From Bacteroidales bacterium (GTDB taxonomy: Bacteria; Bacteroidota; Bacteroidia; Bacteroidales; P3), in the NCBI GenBank assembly GCA_017645585.1, contig JAGCOF010000027.1, forward strand, positions 1-36,256: a DNA stretch of 36,256 nucleotides, in the 5' to 3' direction. Positions 30,608 through 36,256 of this stretch are shown here, piece by piece. A program made the position numbers and the translations under genes. Each line of letters starts with the position of its first letter. The first letter of the stretch is position 1. The notes under the pieces were generated by a model. That model was not told where the DNA came from. It saw only the letters and a list, made by a program, of their open reading frames with translations, and did no database searches.

Positions 30608-32596
30608 ATGGACAAGAAATCTATCATCGGACTTGTTTTGATTTTCGCCATTTTTGTGGGATATATGTTCTGGGTGGCCCCCTCGAAGGAGGAGATGGCC
30701 GAGCGGCAGCGCGTGTATGACAGCACGGTGCAGGCCAACCTGGAGGCCCAGCGCATCGAGGACTCGATTGCTGCCGCCAAAGCGCTGCAGGACAGCCTGG
30801 CCGCCGCCGGCGACACCACGCTGGTGCAAGGCGCTGTGCGCAAAGTGGGCGATATGGGTGCCTTCAACGCCGCCACGCAAGGCGAGGTGCGTAGCTTCAC
30901 CATGAGCAACCACCTGATGACCGTGGAGTTCAACACCCTCGGCGCACGCGTAGATCGGGTAGTGTTGACCGACTACCTGACCTATGACAGCAACGAGCTG
31001 GTGCTCATCACCCCGTCGGAAGACAATATGAACCTTGTTTTCTCGACCGAGGACAACCGTGTAATCAACACCAAAGACCTGGTGTTTGTGCCCTACCTCG
31101 GCGACACAGACAGACCTGTTTACAACAGTCTCATCGACAACGAACTCGCCCTTGACTTGGAAGAGGTTTTACGCGTCCGTTTCCGTGCCGAAATCGACGA
31201 CAGCGTCAATCACGGCTACCTCGAATTCGCCTACACCATGCACGGCGACAGCTACGAGGTGGACTTCGACATCAACTTTGTGGGCCTCAAGGAGGTGGTG
31301 CGCAACACGCCTTACATGGACTTCCAGTGGCAGAACCGCATGCTGCGCCAGGAGAAGGTGAACAGCGGCAGCCGCGGCAAGAGCAACCGCAACAGCGACC
31401 GCGAGCGCTACTACAGCAGCATCTACTACAAAGGCCCCAAGGAGAAGAACCCCAACAACGTGGGCATGGGCACCGACAAGCAGAAGCAGGTGAAGACCGG
31501 CCTCGATTGGGTGGCCTTCAAGGACCAATACTTTGCCGCCATCCTCAACGCCGAGGGCGGTGTGCCGTTTGAGAACGCCGACCTGGCGGTGATGACCGAC
31601 AAGCGCGATTCGGCTGCCAACTACCTGACCGACATGGGCGCCATCATCGGCCTGCCCTACGACCAGGCCTCGGGCCAGATGCACATGAGCTGGTACTACG
31701 GTCCCACTAAGCTGCGCGACCTGCGCAAGATGCACCGCGGCTACGACCGCATGCTGCCCCTGGGCTGGACCATCATCTCGAAGAGCATCAGCCGCTACCT
31801 CATCATTCCCGTGTTCAACGTGTTGGAACGCTTCAATTGGAACTACGGCATTATCATCATCGTCTTCACGCTGTTGATCCGCCTGGTGCTGCTGCCGCTG
31901 GTGTTCAAGAGCTACCAGGGCGGCGCCATCATGCGCATACTGAAGCCCGAGATGGACGCCCTCAACAAGAAGTACCCCGCCCAGGAGCAGGCCATGCAGA
32001 AGCAGCAGGCCATGATGGCCCTGCAGAAGAAGGCAGGCTACAGCCCGATGGCAGGCTGCCTGCCGGTGCTGATACAGATGCCCTTCCTGACGGCCATGTT
32101 CATGTTCTTCCCCATCGCCATCGAGCTGCGCCAGAAGTCGTTCCTATGGTGCCCCGACCTGTCGAACTATGACTCCATACTCGACTTCGGCTTCAACGTG
32201 CCGCTCTACGGCGACCACATCTCGCTCTTCTGCCTGCTGATGTTCGGCATGCAGTTCTTCTACACCTGGTACACCATGAAGCAGCAGGCCGGCACGCAGA
32301 GCATGCCCGGCATGAAGTTCATGATGTACTTCATGCCCTTCATGATGCTCTTCATCTTCAACAGCCAGAGCGCGGGCTTGAACCTCTACTACCTGGTGTC
32401 GCTCACCTTCACCATGTGCACCATGATGCTCATCCGTCGCTTCACCAGCGAGAAGAAAGTGCGCGCCCGCATGGCCGCCTACGACCAGAAGCACGCCAAG
32501 GACAGCGGCAAGAAGAAAAAGAGCAGCTTCCAGCAGCGCCTCGAAGAGCTGCAGAAGCAGGCCGAGCAGATGCAGAAACAGCAGCAGAAACGATAA
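30608..32596 (+). CDS. yidC: Membrane protein insertase YidC
   Basis: 662 aa. N-terminal TM helix (residues 5-22), a large periplasmic domain (about 75-370) and a C-terminal five-helix Oxa1/YidC core starting at FNWNYGIIIIVFTLLIRLVLL. That core includes the conserved membrane Arg, the cytoplasmic hairpin (EMDALNKKYPAQEQAMQKQQ) and the segment AGCLPVLIQMPFLTAMFMFF. The tail is rich in Lys and Gln (SFQQRLEELQKQAEQMQKQQ), as often seen in YidC proteins that contact ribosomes. It inserts and folds inner-membrane proteins alone or with SecYEG. It is the first gene of the operon with nhaD 12 nt downstream. Confidence 0.97.
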   Translation: MDKKSIIGLVLIFAIFVGYMFWVAPSKEEMAERQRVYDSTVQANLEAQRIEDSIAAAKALQDSLAAAGDTTLVQGAVRKVGDMGAFNAATQGEVRSFTMSNHLMTVEFNTLGARVDRVVLTDYLTYDSNELVLITPSEDNMNLVFSTEDNRVINTKDLVFVPYLGDTDRPVYNSLIDNELALDLEEVLRVRFRAEIDDSVNHGYLEFAYTMHGDSYEVDFDINFVGLKEVVRNTPYMDFQWQNRMLRQEKVNSGSRGKSNRNSDRERYYSSIYYKGPKEKNPNNVGMGTDKQKQVKTGLDWVAFKDQYFAAILNAEGGVPFENADLAVMTDKRDSAANYLTDMGAIIGLPYDQASGQMHMSWYYGPTKLRDLRKMHRGYDRMLPLGWTIISKSISRYLIIPVFNVLERFNWNYGIIIIVFTLLIRLVLLPLVFKSYQGGAIMRILKPEMDALNKKYPAQEQAMQKQQAMMALQKKAGYSPMAGCLPVLIQMPFLTAMFMFFPIAIELRQKSFLWCPDLSNYDSILDFGFNVPLYGDHISLFCLLMFGMQFFYTWYTMKQQAGTQSMPGMKFMMYFMPFMMLFIFNSQSAGLNLYYLVSLTFTMCTMMLIRRFTSEKKVRARMAAYDQKHAKDSGKKKKSSFQQRLEELQKQAEQMQKQQQKR

Positions 32597-32608
32597 ACTT
32601 ACAATACA

Positions 32609-33982
32609 ATGGTTGTTACATTAGTTACAATATTCATCCTCGGGTACGCCTGCATAGCATTGGAGCACCCGTTGAAAATCAACAAGACAGCCACAGCCCT
32701 GCTGCTGGGATGTATCACCTGGGCCATATTCAACATGTTCAATATGGCCAGCCCCGAAATCCTCGGCCAGTACGGCGGACTTGAGGGCTACCGCTCCTTC
32801 GTGAGCACAAGCCTTGTGGAGAACCTCGGCGAGACGGCGGAGATTGTCTTCTTCCTCCTGGGTGCCATGACCATCGTGACGCTCATCGAAGACTACCAGG
32901 GCTTCACGGTCATCACCGACCACATCACCACCACCAACAAGAAGAAGCTGCTCTGGGTGCTCTCCATCCTCACCTTCTTCCTCTCGGCCCTGCTCGACAA
33001 CATGACCACCGCCATCGTCATGGTGGCCCTGCTGCGCAAGCTCATCGCCGACCGCAAGGAGCGCTGGTTCTTCGCCGGCATGGTCATCCTCGCCGCCAAC
33101 GCCGGCGGTGCCTGGAGCCCCATCGGCGACGTCACCACCATCATGCTCTGGATCAAGGGTCAGGTGACCACCGTCAACATCATTGTCAAGACCCTCCTGC
33201 CCAGCCTGGTGTGCATGATTGTGCCGCTGGTCATCCTGGGCAGCACTCTCAAGGGCGACATCGAGCGCCCCGAAGAGTCCCGTAGCGGCATCGAGGTGGC
33301 CTCGTGGATGCGCAAGCTGGTGCTCATCATGGGCGTCTGCGGCCTCATCTTCGTCCCCGTGTTCAAAACCATCACCCACCTGCCGCCCTATCTCGGCATG
33401 CTCCTCAGCCTCTCGGTGCTGTGGGTCACCACCGAAATACTCAGCCGCCGCCACTCCAAGGAGGGTCACCGGCTGCCCACCGCCGTCAGCACGCTGGAGC
33501 ATGTCGACGTGCCCACCATCCTCTTCTTCCTCGGCATCCTGATGGCCGTCAGCTGCCTCAAGGTGGCCGGCATCCTCGGCAGCCTGGCCATGGGGCTCGA
33601 CTCCATGCGCGGCATCGAAGCGGGCGGCGAGACCGTGGGCTTCTTCCTCATCGACCTCATCATCGGCATCCTCTCCTCCATCGTCGACAATGTGCCTCTG
33701 GTGGCTGCCGTGCAGGGCATGTACCCCATGAGCCCCGAAGGCTTCATCGCCAACCACCCCTTCTGGGAGTTCCTCGCCTACTGCGCCGGTACGGGCGGCA
33801 GCCTGCTCATCATCGGCTCGGCCGCCGGTGTGGCTGTCATGGGCATGGAGAAGATAGACTTCATCTGGTACCTCAAGAAAATCTCCTGGCTGGCATTGGT
33901 CGGCTACCTCGCCGGCGCCGTCGTCTTCATAGGCATGAACCTCTTACTTGAGCCCTTCGAATGGTGGAGCACCATGGTGTAA
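32609..33982 (+). CDS. nhaD: NhaD-type Na+/H+ antiporter
   Basis: 457 aa inner-membrane protein with about 12 TM segments, of the ion transporter superfamily. Recognisable parts: ALEHPLKINKTATALLLG at the N-terminus; FFLLGAMTIVTLIEDYQGF; FLSALLDNMTTAIVMVALL; ANAGGAWSPIGDVTTIMLWI; and the repeat counterpart IGILSSIVDNVPLVAAVQGMY with CAGTGGSLLIIGSAAGVA. The paired LDNMTT / VDNVPL motifs with Asp and Asn in broken helices are the presumed ion site. It expels Na+ or Li+ in exchange for H+. It follows yidC and precedes the transglycosylase-like gene by 25 nt. Confidence 0.93.
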   Translation: MVVTLVTIFILGYACIALEHPLKINKTATALLLGCITWAIFNMFNMASPEILGQYGGLEGYRSFVSTSLVENLGETAEIVFFLLGAMTIVTLIEDYQGFTVITDHITTTNKKKLLWVLSILTFFLSALLDNMTTAIVMVALLRKLIADRKERWFFAGMVILAANAGGAWSPIGDVTTIMLWIKGQVTTVNIIVKTLLPSLVCMIVPLVILGSTLKGDIERPEESRSGIEVASWMRKLVLIMGVCGLIFVPVFKTITHLPPYLGMLLSLSVLWVTTEILSRRHSKEGHRLPTAVSTLEHVDVPTILFFLGILMAVSCLKVAGILGSLAMGLDSMRGIEAGGETVGFFLIDLIIGILSSIVDNVPLVAAVQGMYPMSPEGFIANHPFWEFLAYCAGTGGSLLIIGSAAGVAVMGMEKIDFIWYLKKISWLALVGYLAGAVVFIGMNLLLEPFEWWSTMV

Positions 33983-34007
33983 ACTGACAACTAAAAACTG
34001 ACAACTC

Positions 34008-35264
34008 TTGAAAACTCTTTGGGCTGAATTCAAGCAGCGCTCCCTGTGGCGCAAGATTGCAGACATCCTGCTGCTCCTCTTCGCGCTGGCGGGGATGGCC
34101 ATCCTCGGCGCCTGGGGCCTCTACCAGCTGGGCGTGACCAACAACAAAGGGGCCATCGACAAGAACTACCGCTACATGGTGGACGCCGCCGCGGTGGGAC
34201 AAAGCAAGGAGGCCGTCGAGGTAGCCAACCTGCACGACCAACTGCTGCGCCTGGCCGAGGTTGCCGAACGGCACCCCGTCAACGCCCGCCTGATGCTCAA
34301 CGCCGTGGTGACGAGCGACGACCCGATGCTGCTCGACCGTATGCTGGCGGCGGCAGCCATCTATATGGACCAGGCCGACACCCTCGACCCCGAGCAGAAC
34401 GTCATCCCCTGGATGACCGGCCCCGAGTGGCCCGCCCTGAAGGACGCCATTCTGCGCGACAGCGCCCTCATCCGCGAGGCCGGCCGCCTGACCGGTGTGG
34501 AGCCCCGTCTCATCGTGGGCTGCCTCATCGGCGAGCAGATACGCCTCTTCAACTCGAAGCGCGAGATGTTCAAGAAATACCTCGGCCCCGTCAAGGTGCT
34601 CAGCGTGCAGAGCCAATTCAGCTACGGCGTCAACGGCATCAAGGACTTCACCGCCGAAGCCGTGGAGCAACACCTGCAAGACCCCACGAGCGAGTACTAC
34701 ATGGGGCCCGCCTATGAGCACCTGCTCGACTTCACCACCGACGATCACGAGACCGAGCGCTACAACCGCCTGGTGGACTACCACAACCACCTCTACAGCT
34801 ATATCTACACCGGCTGCATCCTGCACCAGACCATGCTGCAGTGGCGCCGCGCAGGCTACGACATCAGCGACCGTCCCGACCTGCTGTTCACCCTCTTCAA
34901 CGTGGGCTTCAGTCAATCGGTGCCCAAGGCCGACCCCCGCCCGGGTGGCAGCCGCATCACTGTGGGAGACCGCGAATACACCTTCGGCGCCATAGGCTTC
35001 GACTTCTACTACAGCGGTGAGCTGGCCAACGCCTTCCCCTTCCGCAGGGAACGCTTCGTCAGCAGCGACCACGCCCTCACGCCCGAAGAGATCGAGCGCA
35101 TACAGGACAACATGAGCGACTGCCGGCGTCCGGAGAAAGGGTTGGAATATCGCAAAGACTCAACCAACCAGGCCAACCAGCAATCAAACATCTTGGACGA
35201 GCCACCCGACCCCTTCGGCATCGACCACAGCAAGGTGGTGCCCATGGAGCACACCGCACAGTGA
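34008..35264 (+). CDS. Membrane-anchored lytic-transglycosylase-like protein
   Basis: 418 aa from TTG 34008; no ATG lies before the TM helix. A single N-terminal TM helix (residues 17-43) leaves the rest in the periplasm. The part around 165-310 has the order expected of a lysozyme-like SLT fold: GVEPRLIVGCLIGEQIRLF, where E may be the acid, then SQFSYGVNGIKDFTAEAVEQHL and later LLFTLFNVGF. It resembles the DUF1402-like group rather than classical Slt enzymes. It would cut or bind peptidoglycan; catalysis is unproven. The last 50 residues are Pro/Asn/Gln-rich and probably disordered. Probable third gene of the yidC-nhaD operon. Confidence 0.72.
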   Translation: MKTLWAEFKQRSLWRKIADILLLLFALAGMAILGAWGLYQLGVTNNKGAIDKNYRYMVDAAAVGQSKEAVEVANLHDQLLRLAEVAERHPVNARLMLNAVVTSDDPMLLDRMLAAAAIYMDQADTLDPEQNVIPWMTGPEWPALKDAILRDSALIREAGRLTGVEPRLIVGCLIGEQIRLFNSKREMFKKYLGPVKVLSVQSQFSYGVNGIKDFTAEAVEQHLQDPTSEYYMGPAYEHLLDFTTDDHETERYNRLVDYHNHLYSYIYTGCILHQTMLQWRRAGYDISDRPDLLFTLFNVGFSQSVPKADPRPGGSRITVGDREYTFGAIGFDFYYSGELANAFPFRRERFVSSDHALTPEEIERIQDNMSDCRRPEKGLEYRKDSTNQANQQSNILDEPPDPFGIDHSKVVPMEHTAQ

Positions 35265-35361
35265 CTCCTAATAAATGTTAAATACCCAGAACGGTGCAAT
35301 AACCGACAACACTTCACGTTATTACGCATAATTAACCCTTTTAAATTAAACAATAATCATT

Positions 35362-36210
35362 ATGAAAAAAGGAATCTTTTTCTCGTTGGCAGTAGCGCTG
35401 ATGCTGAGCTTTGGCGCGTGCACCCCCGACGACAACAACAACCAAAACGGCAACGGCAACAGCGAAAACAACAACTCGCTGGTTGGCAATTGGAAAGTGG
35501 ACAACATGACCTACAACGGCCAGGAGATGACCCCGCCGGACATGGTGCTGGTGATGAACGCCAACGGCACCGGCGATGTGCTCATGAATGGCCAGAGTGA
35601 GAACAACAACTTCACCTGGAGCGTCAACGGCAACGTGCTCACCGTCCATCCCAACGGCGGCGGCGAGTACAGCTTCACCATCGTCAGCATCAGCGCCACC
35701 GAGGCCTCGCTGAATGGCAACGTGGTACCCGGCACCGACATGCAGGGCGACGTCACCATGCACCTGACCAAGATTAACGGTGGCGGCGGCGACAACCCTC
35801 CCGACCCTCCCACCGGTGACTTCCCTGCCGGCACCATCTGGAATTATGAATTAAACACTTCGGAGTATGACCCTGATGAGGGTGTAACCTACGACATTAC
35901 CATCCAGCTGAGACTCCATTTCAACACCGGCAACCAAGGCGTTATCACCATGTTTGAAGATGTATCCGTCTATGGACAATCCGTGTATAGCGACAGCGAG
36001 GACCAGCCCTTCACCTACACCTACAACTCTGCCACCAACTCCGGCACCATCACCATCACAGACACCGATCCTGACACCGGCGAGACCGAGACCGAAACAA
36101 CTCCCTTTACCTACAACGCCGCCAATAACACCATCGTTCTCATCAATCCCGACCCCGATCCTGATGACCCGCTTGGCAATGAGATTATATTCACCCGTGT
36201 GAATAAATAA
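35362..36210 (+). CDS. Lipocalin-like lipoprotein
   Basis: 282 aa. The lipobox is FGAC (Cys20), followed by an Asn/Gly/Asp linker (NNNQNGNGNSENNN). Residues 40-135 begin LVGNWKVDNMTYNGQEM and read like the lipocalin-like domains of many Bacteroidota lipoproteins (strand, NANGTGDV, WSVNGNVLTV). A GGGGDNPPDPPTGD linker leads to a second beta domain at about 155-282 (GTIWNYELNTSEYDPDEGVTYDITIQL; GTITITDTDPDTGETETETTPF) that looks like a diverged second copy. Located on the outer membrane, probably surface-facing; ligand unknown. No consensus promoter was found in the 97-bp gap upstream. Confidence 0.8.
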   Translation: MKKGIFFSLAVALMLSFGACTPDDNNNQNGNGNSENNNSLVGNWKVDNMTYNGQEMTPPDMVLVMNANGTGDVLMNGQSENNNFTWSVNGNVLTVHPNGGGEYSFTIVSISATEASLNGNVVPGTDMQGDVTMHLTKINGGGGDNPPDPPTGDFPAGTIWNYELNTSEYDPDEGVTYDITIQLRLHFNTGNQGVITMFEDVSVYGQSVYSDSEDQPFTYTYNSATNSGTITITDTDPDTGETETETTPFTYNAANNTIVLINPDPDPDDPLGNEIIFTRVNK

Positions 36211-36233
36211 AAACACACAATCAGATACAGGGA

Positions 36234-36256
36234 GGGCCGCCCCCACGGGGCGGCCC
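36234..36256 (+). terminator. GC-rich hairpin at the window edge, probable terminator
   Basis: GGGCCGCCCC (36234-36243) pairs perfectly with GGGGCGGCCC (36247-36256) around CAC, 24 nt after the lipoprotein stop. The window ends at the stem, so a T-tract cannot be checked. Confidence 0.65.

Noticed and set aside
1-36256. tRNA or rRNA genes
   Set aside because: I saw no cloverleaf with the TTCGAAT-type arm in the gaps and no rRNA-like segments. This was reading by eye, not a covariance search.

Overview
The window is chromosomal DNA of a member of the Bacteroidota, most likely the order Bacteroidales. The evidence is five promoters of the Bacteroidota type (TTTG near -33, TATCTTTG near -7, spacer about 19-22), surface proteins with type IX secretion C-terminal signals, a lipoprotein form of an Omp85 protein (TamL type), an archaeal/eukaryotic-type ProS, a long YidC and many short lipoproteins. 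The core is GC-rich (often 60-70% by eye in coding lines). Several segments are clearly AT-richer: the helicase at the left edge, the 5' half of the gene at 11450, and a restriction-modification island at 18.75-21.04 kb. Species cannot be named from this.

Layout. 1-2207 (-): PLD-helicase gene, cut by the left edge and interrupted by an in-frame TAA at 738-740. 2208-2799: gene-free, with a promoter, an imperfect hairpin, an 11-nt periodic array and a perfect palindrome. 2800-4272 (-): proS. 4358-9701 (+): envelope operon (barrel protein, waaA Kdo transferase, tamL, EamA transporter), which collides tail to tail with a phosphodiesterase gene (-). 10325-10873 (-): orphan GHKL ATPase. 10874-11449: repeat-rich gap. 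11450-18741 (+): secreted chimeric protein, lipoprotein, polyprenyl sugar phosphotransferase, FKBP lipoprotein, CstA transporter, VWA protein. 18756-21042 (+): methyltransferase, small putative winged-helix protein and MjaI-type restriction endonuclease. 21055-22490 (+): transketolase C-terminal subunit fused to a zinc ribbon, then a two-TM protein. 22692-24247 (+): small membrane protein, LOG protein, Cas4-like nuclease. 24300-25130 (-): secreted YD-repeat-like protein. 30084 to 25224 (-): compact five-gene run of LRR surface protein, beta-CASP metallo-hydrolase, DNA/RNA endonuclease, lipoprotein and transketolase N-terminal subunit. 30085-30607: repeat-rich gap. 30608-35264 (+): yidC, nhaD and a lytic-transglycosylase-like membrane protein. 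35362-36210 (+): lipocalin-like lipoprotein, ending at a GC-rich hairpin cut by the right edge.

How the parts relate. Much of the window serves the envelope: lipopolysaccharide core (waaA), outer-membrane assembly (tamL), membrane insertion (yidC), glycan priming and surface proteins. The two transketolase halves are on opposite strands about 3 kb apart although they should form one enzyme. The strongest unexplained structure is not a gene. Four intergenic loci carry arrays with an 11-nt period, and two of them share an architecture: a palindromic box (TCGTGCACGA), an array starting exactly 58 nt later, and a second box 277-278 nt downstream.
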